DNA from: Eutrigla gurnardus
Taxonomy: Eukaryota; Chordata; Actinopteri; Perciformes; Triglidae
Reading direction: 5' to 3'
DNA: 64,000 nt
NCBI GenBank assembly: GCA_963514095.1
Contig: CAUPSS010000026.1
Span: 62,001-126,000 of the forward strand
Part shown: piece after piece, positions 1 to 12,800 of the stretch
How positions within the stretch are numbered: the stretch's first letter is position 1
Layout: the number at the start of each line of letters is the position of its first letter
The notes under the pieces: model-generated
Databases searched by the model: none
Seen by the model: the letters and a program-made list of their open reading frames with translations, nothing else
What the model was told of the DNA's origin: nothing
Made by a program: the position numbers and the translations under genes

Positions 1-40
1 GGGAGACATGTAGAGACAGACAGGTGACCAGTCTATCACA

Positions 41-80
41 GGGAGACATGTAGAGACAGACAGGTAACCAGTCTATCACA
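41..80. repeat. Canonical monomer (class m1), 40 bp reference copy
   Basis: This copy is the commonest 40-base form and serves as coordinate reference. From the 5' end it holds GGGAG, the palindrome ACATGT (46-51 region), a purine-rich GAGACAGACAGG stretch, the palindromic GGTAACC (63-69) and AGTCTATCACA. Variant classes change few sites: base 44-45 (m2, m3, m4), base 52 (m8), base 53 (m9, m10), base 58 (m12), base 65 (m13), base 66 (m11), and bases 79-80 (m5, m6, m7). Four-base GACA runs inside suggest descent from a simple GACA repeat, which is inference only. Confidence 0.95.
53..79. other. 27-bp imperfect dyad inside each monomer (example)
   Basis: The sequence around GGTAACC is a hyphenated palindrome centred on base 66. 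Of 13 base pairs flanking the centre, 10 are complementary; the mismatches are 62/70, 57/75 and 54/78. The inner 15 bases follow the pattern GAC-n-GGT-n-ACC-n-GTC. The same dyad occurs in nearly every monomer, about 1,590 times. The indel separating 40- from 41-base monomers lies outside it. It could form a small hairpin or be read by a dimeric DNA-binding protein; neither is shown by the sequence. Confidence 0.8.
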
Positions 81-1168
81 GGGGGACATGTAGAGACAGA
101 CAGGTAACCAGTCTATCACAGGGAGACATGTAGAGACAGATAGGTAACCAGTCTATCACAGGGAGACATGTAGAGACAGACAGGTAACCAGTCTATCACG
201 GGGCCGACATGTAGAGACAGACAGGTAACCAGTCTATCACAGGGAGACATGTAGAGACAGACAGGTAACCAGTCTATCACAGGGGGACATGTAGAGACAG
301 ACAGGTAACCAATCTATCACATGGAGACATGTGGAGACAGACAGGTAACCAGTCTATCACAGGGAGACATGTAGAGACAGACAGGTAACCAGTCTATCAC
401 AGGGAGACATGTAGAGACAGACAGGTAACCAGTCTATCACAGGGAGACATGTAGAGACAGACAGGTAACCAGTCTATCACGGGGCCGACATTTAGAGACA
501 GACAGGTAACCAGTCTATCACAGGGAGACATGTAGAGACAGACAGGTAACCAGTCTATCACAGGGAGACATGTACAGACGGACAGGTAACCAGTCTATCA
601 CAGGGCTGACATGTAGAGACAGACAGGTAACCAGTCTATCACAGGGCTGACATGTAGAGACAGACAGGTAACCAGTCTATCACAGGGCTGACATGTAGAG
701 ACAGACAGGTAACCAGTCTATCACAGGGAGACATGTAGAGACAGACAGGTAACCAGTCTATCACAGGGAGACATTTACAGACAGACAGGTAACCAGTCTA
801 TCACAGGGCTGACATGTAGAGACAGACAGGTAACCAGTCTATCACAGGGAGACATGTACAGACAGACAGGTAACCAGTCTATCACAGGGCTGACATGTAG
901 AGACAGACAGGTAACCAGTCTATCACAGGGCTGACATGTAGAGACAGACAGGTAACCAGTCTATCATAGGGCTGACATGTAGAGACAGACAGGTAACCAG
1001 TCTATCACATGGAGACATGTGGAGACAGACAGGTAACCAGTCTATCACAGGGAGACATGTAGAGACAGACAGGTAACCAGTCTATCACAGGGAGACATGT
1101 AGAGACCGACAGGTAACCAGTCTATCACAGGGGGACATGTAGAGACAGACAGGTAACCAGTCTATCAC

Positions 1169-1492
1169 AGGGCTGACATGTAGAGACAGACAGGTAACCA
1201 GTCTATCATAGGGCTGACATGTAGAGACAGACAGGTAACCAGTCTATCACATGGAGACATGTGGAGACAGACAGGTAACCAGTCTATCACAGGGAGACAT
1301 GTAGAGACAGACAGGTAACCAGTCTATCACAGGGCTGACATGTAGAGACAGACAGGTAACCAGTCTATCATAGGGCTGACATGTAGAGACAGACAGGTAA
1401 CCAGTCTATCACATGGAGACATGTGGAGACAGACAGGTAACCAGTCTATCACAGGGAGACATGTAGAGACAGACAGGTAACCAGTCTATCAC
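1169..1492. repeat. 162-bp tetramer expansion (2 tandem units)
   Basis: The four-monomer string m3-m7-m8-m1 (41+41+40+40) is repeated at 1169-1330 and 1331-1492, then again with an extra m3 from 1493. It looks like a recent local slippage or unequal-exchange event. The 162-base length is near the DNA length held by one nucleosome, which may be coincidence. Confidence 0.9.
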
Positions 1493-2867
1493 AGGGCTGA
1501 CATGTAGAGACAGACAGGTAACCAGTCTATCACAGGGCTGACATGTAGAGACAGACAGGTAACCAGTCTATCATAGGGCTGACATGTAGAGACAGACAGG
1601 TAACCAGTCTATCACATGGAGACATGTGGAGACAGACAGGTAACCAGTCTATCACAGGGAGACATGTAGAGACAGACAGGTAACCAGTCTATCACAGGGA
1701 GACATGTAGAGACCGACAGGTAACCAGTCTATCACAGGGGGACATGTAGAGACAGACAGGTAACCAGTCTATAACAGGGCTGACATGTAGAGACAGACAG
1801 GTAACCAGTCTATCACAGGGAGACATGTAGAGACAGACAGGTAACCAGTCTATCACAGGGAGACATGTAGAGACAGACAGGTAACCAGTCTATCACAGGG
1901 CTGACATGTAGAGACAGACAGGCAACCAGTCTATCACAGGGCTGACATGTAGAGACAGACAGGTAACCAGTCTATCACAGGGCCGACATGTAGAGACAGA
2001 CAGGTAACCAGTCTATCACAGGGAGACATGTAGAGACAGACAGGTAACCAGTCTATCAAAGGGAGACATGTAGAGACGGACAGGTAACCAGTCTATCATG
2101 GGGCCGACATGTAGAGACAGACAGGTAACCAGTCTATCACAGGGAGACATGTAGAGACAGACAGGTAACCAGTCTATCACAGGGCTGACATGTAGAGACA
2201 GACAGGTAACCAGTCTATCACAGGGCTGACATGTAGAGACAGACAGGTAACCAGTCTATCATAGGGCTGACATGTAGAGACAGACAGGTAACCAGTCTAT
2301 CACATGGAGACATGTGGAGACAGACAGGTAACCAGTCTATCACAGGGAGACATGTAGAGATAGACAGGTAACCAGTCTATCACAGGGAGACATGTAGAGA
2401 CCGACAGGTAACCAGTCTATCACAGGGGGACATGTAGAGACAGACAGGTAACCAGTCTATAACAGGGCTGACATGTAGAGACAGACAGGTAACCAGTCTA
2501 TCACAGGGAGACATGTAGAGACAGACAGGTAACCAGTCTATCACAGGGAGACATGTAGAGACAGACAGGTAACCAGTCTATCACAGGGCTGACATGTAGA
2601 GACAGACAGGCAACCAGTCTATCACAGGGCTGACATGTAGAGACAGACAGGTAACCAGTCTATCACAGGGCCGACATGTAGAGACAGACAGGTAACCAGT
2701 CTATCACAGGGAGACATGTAGAGACAGACAGGTAACCAGTCTATCACGGGAGACATGTAGAGACAGACAGGTAACCAGTCTATCATGGGGCCGACATGTA
2801 GAGACAGACAGGTAACCAGTCTATCACAGGGAGACATGTAGAGACAGACAGGTAACCAGTCTATCAC
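1493..2867. repeat. 688-bp 17-mer, two tandem copies
   Basis: Copy 1 is 1493-2180 and copy 2 is 2181-2867. Order: m3 m3 m7 m8 m1 m12 m2 m3 m1 m1 m13 m3 m4 m1 m1 m6 m1. Nine 40-base and eight 41-base monomers give exactly 688. Both copies carry 'ataac' in place of 'atcac' before the eighth monomer (1771 and 2459). Copy 2 is one base shorter because its fifteenth monomer (2748-2786) begins 'cacgggag' and has lost an A. Copy 1 has private changes at the matching place ('caaaggg' and 'gacgga'). Copy 2 reappears at 9.8-10.2 kb (offset 7,370), deletion included. Confidence 0.92.
2748..2786. repeat. 39-bp monomer (1-bp deletion)
   Basis: The junction reads 'cacgggagac' where other copies read 'cacagggagac', so one A is missing. 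The identical lesion is at 10118-10156, 7,370 bases on, marking both as one lineage. Confidence 0.9.
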
Positions 2868-3067
2868 AGGGAGACATGTAGAGACAGACAGGTAACCAGT
2901 CTATCACAGGGAGACATGTAGAGACAGACAGGTAACCAGTCTATCACAGGGGGACATGTAGAGACAGACAGGTAACCAGTCTATCACAGGGAGACATGTA
3001 GAGACAGACAGGTAACCAGTCTATCACAGGGAGACATGTAGAGACAGACAGGTAACCAGTCTATCAC

Positions 3068-6000
3068 AGGGAGAAATGTAAAGACAGACAGGTAACCAGT
3101 CTATCACAGGGAGACATGTAGAGACAGACAGGTGACCAGTCTATCACAGGGAGACATGTAGAGACAGACAGGTAACCAGTCTATCACAGGGAGACATGTA
3201 GAGACAGACAGGTAACCAGTCTATCACAGGGCTGACATGTAGAGACAGACAGGTAACCAGTCTATCACAGGGAGACATGTAGAGACAGACAGGTAACCAG
3301 TCTATCACAGGGAGACATGTACAGACAGACAGGTAACCAGTCTATCACAGGGCTGACATGTAGAGACAGACAGGTAACCAGTCTATCACAGGGCTGACAT
3401 GTAGAGACAGACAGGTAACCAGTCTATCATAGGGCTGACATGTAGAGACAGACAGGTAACCAGTCTATCACATGGAGACATGTGGAGACAGACAGGTAAC
3501 CAGTCTATCACAGGGAGACATGTAGAGACAGACAGGTAACCAGTCTATCACAGGGAGACATGTAGAGACCGACAGGTAACCAGTCTATCACAGGGGGACA
3601 TGTAGAGACAGACAGGTAACCAGTCTATCACAGGGCTGACATGTAGAGACAGACAGGTAACCAGTCTATCACAGGGAGACATGTAGAGACAGACAGGTAA
3701 CCAGTCTATCACAGGGAGACATGTAGAGACAGACAGGTAACCAGTCTATCACAGGGCTGACATGTAGAGACAGACAGGCAACCAGTCTATCACAGGGCTG
3801 ACATGTAGAGACAGACAGGTAACCAGTCTATCACAGGGCCGACATGTAGAGACAGACAGGTAACCAGTCTATCACAGGGAGACATGTAGAGACAGACAGG
3901 TAACCAGTCTATCACAGGGAGACATGTAGAGACAGACAGGTAACCAGTCTATCATGGGGCCGACATGTAGAGACAGACAGGTAACCAGTCTATCACAGGG
4001 AGACATGTAGAGACAGACAGGTAACCAGTCTATCACAGGGGGACATGTAGAGACAGACAGGTAACCAGTCTATCACAGGGAGACATGTAGAGACAGACAG
4101 GTAACCAGTCTATCACAGGGAGACATGTAGAGACAGACAGGTAAGCAGTCTATCACAGGGGGACATGTAGAGACAGACAGGTAACCAGTCTATCACAGGG
4201 AGATATGTAGAGACAGACAGGTAACCAGTCTATCACAGGGAGACATGTAGAGACAGACAGGTAACCAGTCTATCACAGGGAGACATGTAAAGACAGACAG
4301 GTAACCAGTCTATCACAGGGAGACATGTAGAGACAGACAGGTGACCAGTCTATCACAGGGAGACATGTAGAGACAGACAGGTAACCAGTCTATCACAGGG
4401 AGACATGTAGAGACAGACAGGTAACCAGTCTATCACAGGGCTGACATGTAGAGACAGACAGGTAACCAGTCTATCACAGGGAGACATGTAGAGACAGACA
4501 GGTAACCAGTCTATCACAGGGAGACATGTACAGACAGACAGGTAACCAGTCTATCACAGGGCTGACATGTAGAGACAGACAGGTAACCAGTCTATCACAG
4601 GGCTGACATGTAGAGACAGACAGGTAACCAGTCTATCATAGGGCTGACATGTAGAGACAGACAGGTAACCAGTCTATCACATGAAGACATGTGGAGACAG
4701 ACACGTAACCAGTCTATCACAGGGAGACATGTAGAGACAGACAGGTAACCAGTCTATCACAGGGAGACATGTAGAGACCGACAGGTAACCAGTCTATCAC
4801 AGGGGGACATGTAGAGACAGACAGGTAACCAGTCTATCACATGGAGACATGTGGAGACAGACAGGTAACCAGTCTATCACAGGGAGACATGTAGAGACCG
4901 ACAGGTAACCAGTCTATCACAGGGAGACATGTAGAGACAGACAGGTAACCAGTCTATCACAGGGAGACATGTAGAGACAGACAGGTAACCAGTCTATCAC
5001 GGGGCCGACATGTAGAGACAGACAGGTAACCAGTCTATCACAGGGAGACATGTAGAGACAGACAGGTAACCAGTCTATCACAGGGGGACATGTAGAGACA
5101 GACAGGTAACCAGTCTATCACATGGAGACATGTAGAGACGGACAGGTAACCAGTCTATCACAGGGGGACATGTAGAGACAGACAGGTAACCAGTCTATCA
5201 CAGGGAGACTTGTAGAGACAGACAGGTAACCAGTCTATCACAGGGAGACATGGAGAGACAGACAGGTAACCAGTCTATCACAGGGAGACATGTAAAGACA
5301 GACAGGTAACCAGTCTATCACAGGGAGACATGTAGAGACAGACAGGTGACCAGTCTATCACAGGGAGACATGTAGAGACAGACAGGTAACCAGTCTATCA
5401 CAGGGGGACATGTAGCGACAGACAGGTAACCAGTCTATCACAGGGAGACATGTAGAGACAGATAGGTAACCAGTCTATCACAGGGAGACATGTAGAGACA
5501 GACAGGTAACCAGTCTATCACGGGGCCGACATGTAGAGACAGACAGGTAACCAGTCTATCACAGGGAGACATGTAGAGACAGACAGGTAACCAGTCTATC
5601 ACAGGGGGACATGTAGAGACAGACAGGTAACCAGTCTATCACAGGGAGACATGTAGAGACAGACAGGTAACCAGTCTATCACAGGGCTGACATGTAGAGA
5701 CAGACAGGTAACCAGTCTATCACAGGGCTGACATGTAGAGACAGACAGGTAACCAGTCTATCATAGGGCTGACATGTAGAGACAGAGAGGTAACCAGTCT
5801 ATCACAGGGAGACATGTAGAGACAGACAGGTAACCAGTCTATCACAGGGAGACATGTACAGACAGACAGGTAACCAGTCTATCACAGGGCTGACATGTAG
5901 AGACAGACAGGTAACCAGTCTATCACAGGGAGACATGTACAGACAGACAGGTAACCAGTCTATCACAGGGCTGACATGTAGAGACAGACAGGTAACCAGT

Positions 6001-6370
6001 CTATCACAGGGCTGACATGTAGAGACAGACAGGTAACCAGTCTATCATAGGGCTGACATGTAGAGACAGACAGGTAACCAGTCTATCACATGGAGACATG
6101 TGGAGACAGACAGGTAACCAGTCTATCACAGGGAGACATGTAGAGACAGACAGGTAACCAGTCTATCACAGGGAGACATGTAGAGACCGACAGGTAACCA
6201 GTCTATCACAGGGGGACATGTAGAGACAGACAGGTAACCAGTCTATAACAGGGCTGACATGTAGAGACAGACAGGTAACCAGTCTATCACAGGGAGACAT
6301 GTGGAGACAGACAGGTAACCAGTCTATCACAGGGAGACATGTAGAGACAGACAGGTAACCAGTCTATCAC
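3068..6370. repeat. Domain I higher-order unit, 3,303 bp, 82 monomers
   Basis: The unit runs from one double-variant monomer ('agggagaaatgtaaag', 3068) to the next (6371). It has 59 monomers of 40 and 23 of 41 bases, summing to 3,303. It contains the domain I markers in order: gtaagc (4141), gatatg (4202), acacg in m8 (4701), acttg (5207), atggag (5250), gtagcg (5412), gatagg (5461) and gagagg in m7 (5785). From 3068 to about 5685 it is matched at +3,303 (to about 8985). From about 5686 to 6290 the offset becomes 3,584 because the next copy holds a 281-base insertion. Confidence 0.9.
3753..4800. repeat. 1,048-bp 26-mer module, domain I copy 1
   Basis: Order: m13 m3 m4 m1 m1 m6 m1 m2 m1 m1 m2 m1 m1 m10 m11 m1 m1 m3 m1 m9 m3 m3 m7 m8 m1 m12. 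Eighteen 40-base and eight 41-base monomers give 1,048. The m8 member carries 'acacg' (4701), as in every intact copy of this module. Copy-specific marks are gtaagc at 4141 and gatatg at 4202. The same 26-mer becomes the main unit of domain II. Confidence 0.9.
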
Positions 6371-7055
6371 AGGGAGAAATGTAAAGACAGACAGGTAACC
6401 AGTCTATCACAGGGAGACATGTAGAGACAGACAGGTGACCAGTCTATCACAGGGAGACATGTAGAGACAGACAGGTAACCAGTCTATCACAGGGAGACAT
6501 GTAGAGACAGACAGGTAACCAGTCTATCACAGGGCTGACATGTAGAGACAGACAGGTAACCAGTCTATCACAGGGAGACATGTAGAGACAGACAGGTAAC
6601 CAGTCTATCACAGGGAGACATGTACAGACAGACAGGTAACCAGTCTATCACAGGGCTGACATGTAGAGACAGACAGGTAACCAGTCTATCACAGGGCTGA
6701 CATGTAGAGACAGACAGGTAACCAGTCTATCATAGGGCTGACATGTAGAGACAGACAGGTAACCAGTCTATCACATGGAGACATGTGGAGACAGACAGGT
6801 AACCAGTCTATCACAGGGAGACATGTAGAGACAGACAGGTAACCAGTCTATCACAGGGAGACATGTAGAGACCGACAGGTAACCAGTCTATCACAGGGGG
6901 ACATGTAGAGACAGACAGGTAACCAGTCTATCACAGGGCTGACATGTAGAGACAGACAGGTAACCAGTCTATCACAGGGAGACATGTAGAGACAGACAGG
7001 TAACCAGTCTATCACAGGGAGACATGTAGAGACAGACAGGTAACCAGTCTATCAC

Positions 7056-8103
7056 AGGGCTGACATGTAGAGACAGACAGGCAACCAGTCTATCACAGGG
7101 CTGACATGTAGAGACAGACAGGTAACCAGTCTATCACAGGGCCGACATGTAGAGACAGACAGGTAACCAGTCTATCACAGGGAGACATGTAGAGACAGAC
7201 AGGTAACCAGTCTATCACAGGGAGACATGTAGAGACAGACAGGTAACCAGTCTATCATGGGGCCGACATGTAGAGACAGACAGGTAACCAGTCTATCACA
7301 GGGAGACATGTAGAGACAGACAGGTAACCAGTCTATCACAGGGGGACATGTAGAGACAGACAGGTAACCAGTCTATCACAGGGAGACATGTAGAGACAGA
7401 CAGGTAACCAGTCTATCACAGGGAGACATGTAGAGACAGACAGGTAAGCAGTCTATCACAGGGGGACATGTAGAGACAGACAGGTAACCAGTCTATCACA
7501 GGGAGATATGTAGAGACAGACAGGTAACCAGTCTATCACAGGGAGACATGTAGAGACAGACAGGTAACCAGTCTATCACAGGGAGACATGTAAAGACAGA
7601 CAGGTAACCAGTCTATCACAGGGAGACATGTAGAGACAGACAGGTGACCAGTCTATCACAGGGAGACATGTAGAGACAGACAGGTAACCAGTCTATCACA
7701 GGGAGACATGTAGAGACAGACAGGTAACCAGTCTATCACAGGGCTGACATGTAGAGACAGACAGGTAACCAGTCTATCACAGGGAGACATGTAGAGACAG
7801 ACAGGTAACCAGTCTATCACAGGGAGACATGTACAGACAGACAGGTAACCAGTCTATCACAGGGCTGACATGTAGAGACAGACAGGTAACCAGTCTATCA
7901 CAGGGCTGACATGTAGAGACAGACAGGTAACCAGTCTATCATAGGGCTGACATGTAGAGACAGACAGGTAACCAGTCTATCACATGGAGACATGTGGAGA
8001 CAGACACGTAACCAGTCTATCACAGGGAGACATGTAGAGACAGACAGGTAACCAGTCTATCACAGGGAGACATGTAGAGACCGACAGGTAACCAGTCTAT
8101 CAC
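7056..8103. repeat. 1,048-bp 26-mer module, domain I copy 2
   Basis: Same order and marks as 3753-4800, displaced by exactly 3,303 bases (gtaagc 7444, gatatg 7505, acacg 8004). The 'atgaag' change of copy 1 (4681 region) is absent, so that base is private to copy 1. Confidence 0.9.
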
Positions 8104-8985
8104 AGGGGGACATGTAGAGACAGACAGGTAACCAGTCTATCACATGGAGACATGTGGAGACAGACAGGTAACCAGTCTATCACAGGGAGACATGTAGAGA
8201 CCGACAGGTAACCAGTCTATCACAGGGAGACATGTAGAGACAGACAGGTAACCAGTCTATCACAGGGAGACATGTAGAGACAGACAGGTAACCAGTCTAT
8301 CACGGGGCCGACATGTAGAGACAGACAGGTAACCAGTCTATCACAGGGAGACATGTAGAGACAGACAGGTAACCAGTCTATCACAGGGGGACATGTAGAG
8401 ACAGACAGGTAACCAGTCTATCACATGGAGACATGTAGAGACAGACAGGTAACCAGTCTATCACAGGGGGACATGTAGAGACAGACAGGTAACCAGTCTA
8501 TCACAGGGAGACTTGTAGAGACAGACAGGTAACCAGTCTATCACAGGGAGACATGGAGAGACAGACAGGTAACCAGTCTATCACAGGGAGACATGTAAAG
8601 ACAGACAGGTAACCAGTCTATCACAGGGAGACATGTAGAGACAGACAGGTGACCAGTCTATCACAGGGAGACATGTAGAGACAGACAGGTAACCAGTCTA
8701 TCACAGGGGGACATGTAGCGACAGACAGGTAACCAGTCTATCACAGGGAGACATGTAGAGACAGATAGGTAACCAGTCTATCACAGGGAGACATGTAGAG
8801 ACAGACAGGTAACCAGTCTATCACGGGGCCGACATGTAGAGACAGACAGGTAACCAGTCTATCACAGGGAGACATGTAGAGACAGACAGGTAACCAGTCT
8901 ATCACAGGGGGACATGTAGAGACAGACAGGTAACCAGTCTATCACAGGGAGACATGTAGAGACAGACAGGTAACCAGTCTATCAC

Positions 8986-9266
8986 AGGGAGACATGTAGA
9001 GACAGACAGGTAACCAGTCTATCACAGGGAGACATGTAGAGACAGACAGGTAACCAGTCTATCACAGGGAGACATGTAGAGACAGACAGGTAACCAGTCT
9101 ATCACAGGGAGACATGTAGAGACAGACAGGTAACCAGTCTATCACGGGGCCGACATTTAGAGACAGACAGGTAACCAGTCTATCACAGGGAGACATGTAG
9201 AGACAGACAGGTAACCAGTCTATCACAGGGAGACATGTACAGACAGACAGGTAACCAGTCTATCAC
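8986..9266. repeat. 281-bp seven-monomer insertion
   Basis: Four m1, an m5 with 'acatttag' (9146), an m1 and an m9 sit here between an m1 and an m3 that are adjacent near 5,685. The length 6x40+41 equals the jump in offset from 3,303 to 3,584. The insertion is kept in the later copies near 12.97, 15.62 and 18.04 kb, so the 5.6 kb copy either lost it or predates it. Confidence 0.88.
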
Positions 9267-9828
9267 AGGGCTGACATGTAGAGACAGACAGGTAACCAGT
9301 CTATCACAGGGCTGACATGTAGAGACAGACAGGTAACCAGTCTATCATAGGGCTGACATGTAGAGACAGAGAGGTAACCAGTCTATCACAGGGAGACATG
9401 TAGAGACAGACAGGTAACCAGTCTATCACAGGGAGACATGTACAGACAGACAGGTAACCAGTCTATCACAGGGCTGACATGTAGAGACAGACAGGTAACC
9501 AGTCTATCACAGGGAGACATGTACAGACAGACAGGTAACCAGTCTATCACAGGGCTGACATGTAGAGACAGACAGGTAACCAGTCTATCACAGGGCTGAC
9601 ATGTAGAGACAGACAGGTAACCAGTCTATCATAGGGCTGACATGTAGAGACAGACAGGTAACCAGTCTATCACATGGAGACATGTGGAGACAGACAGGTA
9701 ACCAGTCTATCACAGGGAGACATGTAGAGACAGACAGGTAACCAGTCTATCACAGGGAGACATGTAGAGACCGACAGGTAACCAGTCTATCACAGGGGGA
9801 CATGTAGAGACAGACAGGTAACCAGTCT

Positions 9829-12800
9829 ATAACAGGGCTGACATGTAGAGACAGACAGGTAACCAGTCTATCACAGGGAGACATGTAGAGACAGACAGGT
9901 AACCAGTCTATCACAGGGAGACATGTAGAGACAGACAGGTAACCAGTCTATCACAGGGCTGACATGTAGAGACAGACAGGCAACCAGTCTATCACAGGGC
10001 TGACATGTAGAGACAGACAGGTAACCAGTCTATCACAGGGCCGACATGTAGAGACAGACAGGTAACCAGTCTATCACAGGGAGACATGTAGAGACAGACA
10101 GGTAACCAGTCTATCACGGGAGACATGTAGAGACAGACAGGTAACCAGTCTATCATGGGGCCGACATGTAGAGACAGACAGGTAACCAGTCTATCACAGG
10201 GAGACATGTAGAGACAGACAGGTAACCAGTCTATCACAGGGAGACATGTAGAGACAGACAGGTAACCAGTCTATCACAGGGAGACATGTAGAGACAGACA
10301 GGTAACCAGTCTATCACAGGGGGACATGTAGAGACAGACAGGTAACCAGTCTATCACAGGGAGACATGTAGAGACAGACAGGTAACCAGTCTATCACAGG
10401 GAGACATGTAGAGACAGACAGGTAACCAGTCTATCACAGGGAGAAATGTAAAGACAGACAGGTAACCAGTCTATCACAGGGAGACATGTAGAGACAGACA
10501 GGTGACCAGTCTATCACAGGGAGACATGTAGAGACAGACAGGTAACCAGTCTATCACAGGGAGACATGTAGAGACAGACAGGTAACCAGTCTATCACAGG
10601 GCTGACATGTAGAGACAGACAGGTAACCAGTCTATCACAGGGAGACATGTAGAGACAGACAGGTAACCAGTCTATCACAGGGAGACATGTACAGACAGAC
10701 AGGTAACCAGTCTATCACAGGGCTGACATGTAGAGACAGACAGGTAACCAGTCTATCACAGGGCTGACATGTAGAGACAGACAGGTAACCAGTCTATCAT
10801 AGGGCTGACATGTAGAGACAGACAGGTAACCAGTCTATCACATGGAGACATGTGGAGACAGACAGGTAACCAGTCTATCACAGGGAGACATGTAGAGACA
10901 GACAGGTAACCAGTCTATCACAGGGAGACATGTAGAGACCGACAGGTAACCAGTCTATCACAGGGGGACATGTAGAGACAGACAGGTAACCAGTCTATCA
11001 CAGGGCTGACATGTAGAGACAGACAGGTAACCAGTCTATCACAGGGAGACATGTAGAGACAGACAGGTAACCAGTCTATCACAGGGAGACATGTAGAGAC
11101 AGACAGGTAACCAGTCTATCACAGGGCTGACATGTAGAGACAGACAGGCAACCAGTCTATCACAGGGCTGACATGTAGAGACAGACAGGTAACCACTCTA
11201 TCACAGGGCCGACATGTAGAGACAGACAGGTAACCAGTCTATCACAGGGAGACATGTAGAGACAGACAGGTAACCAGTCTATCACAGGGAGACATGTAGA
11301 GACAGACAGGTAACCAGTCTATCACAGGGGGACATGTAGAGACAGACAGGTAACCAGTCTATCACAGGGAGACATGTAGAGACAGACAGGTAACCAGTCT
11401 ATCACAGGGAGACATGTAGAGACAGACAGGTAAGCAGTCTATCACAGGGGGACATGTAGAGACAGACAGGTAACCAGTCTATCACAGGGAGATATGTAGA
11501 GACAGACAGGTAACCAGTCTATCACAGGGAGACATGTAGAAACAGACAGGTAACCAGTCTATCACAGGGAGACATGTAAAGACAGACAGGTAACCAGTCT
11601 ATCACAGGGAGACATGTAGAGACAGACAGGTGACCAGTCTATCACAGGGAGACATGTAGAGACAGACAGGTAACCAGTCTATCACAGGGAGACATGTAGA
11701 GACAGACAGGTAACCAGTCTATCACAGGGCTGACATGTAGAGACAGACAGGTAACCAGTCTATCACAGGGAGACATGTAGAGACAGACAGGTAACCAGTC
11801 TATCACAGGGAGACATGTACAGACAGACAGGTAACCAGTCTATCACAGGGCTGACATGTTGAGACAGACAGGTAACCAGTCTATCACAGGGCTGACATGT
11901 AGAGACAGACAGGTAACCAGTCTATCATAGGGCTGACATGTAGAGACAGACAGGTAACCAGTCTATCACATGGAGACATGTGGAGACAGACACGTAACCA
12001 GTCTATCACAGGGAGACATGTAGAGACAGACAGGTAACCAGTCTATCACAGGGAGACATGTAGAGACCGACAGGTAACCAGTCTATCACAGGGGGACATG
12101 TAGAGACAGACAGGTAACCAGTCTATCACATGGAGACATGTGGAGACAGACAGGTAACCAGTCTATCACAGGGAGACATGTAGAGACCGACAGGTAACCA
12201 GTCTATCACAGGGAGACATGTAGAGACAGACAGGTAACCAGTCTATCACAGGGAGACATGTAGAGACAGACAGGTAACCAGTCTATCACGGGGACGACAT
12301 GTAGAGACAGACAGGTAACCAGTCTATCACAGGGAGACATGTAGAGACAGACAGGTAACCAGTCTATCACAGGGGGACATGTAGAGACAGACAGGTAACC
12401 AGTCTATCACATGGAGACATGTAGAGACAGACAGGTAACCAGTCTATCACAGGGGGACATGTAGAGACAGACAGGTAACCAGTCTATCACAGGGAGACTT
12501 GTAGAGACAGACAGGTAACCAGTCTATCACAGGGAGACATGGAGAGACAGACAGGTAACCAGTCTATCACAGGGAGACATGTAAAGACAGACAGGTAACC
12601 AGTCTATCACAGGGAGACATGTAGAGACAGACAGGTGACCAGTCTATCACAGGGAGACATGTAGAGACAGACAGGTAACCAGTCTATCACAGGGGGACAT
12701 GTAGCGACAGACAGGTAACCAGTCTATCACAGGGAGACATGTAGAGACAGATAGGTAACCAGTCTATCACAGGGAGACATGTAGAGACAGACAGGTAACC

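Larger units (their letters stand above)
1..600. repeat. Left-edge block, paralogous to 19.9-20.5 kb
   Basis: The order is m11, m1, m2, m1 with 'gataggt' (139), m1, m5, m1, then an m2 carrying 'ccaatct' (c at 310) followed by m8. The same order and the same private 'ccaatct' occur at 20,214, an offset of 19,904 also given by the gatagg markers (139 and 20,043). The m5 variant with 'acatttag' follows near 482. At 20.4 kb the matching place is a fused monomer (20385-20424). This edge is therefore a member of the domain I family. Confidence 0.85.
6371..9873. repeat. Domain I higher-order block, second copy (expanded)
   Basis: It follows the 82-mer directly and repeats its markers at +3,303: acttg 8510, atggag 8553, gtagcg 8715, gatagg 8764. 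Seven extra monomers (8986-9266) then raise the offset to 3,584, as shown by gagagg at 9369 and ataac at 9829. After 9829 it joins a copy of the 2,459-3,920 segment (offset 7,370). Confidence 0.88.

Noticed and set aside
2622..2867. 81-codon minus-strand reading frame (also 9992-10237, 36463-36708, 53786-54031)
   Set aside because: The peptide is only the translated satellite in two alternating frames, with no promoter, no domain and no unique sequence. Its openness is explained by the 40/41 alternation.
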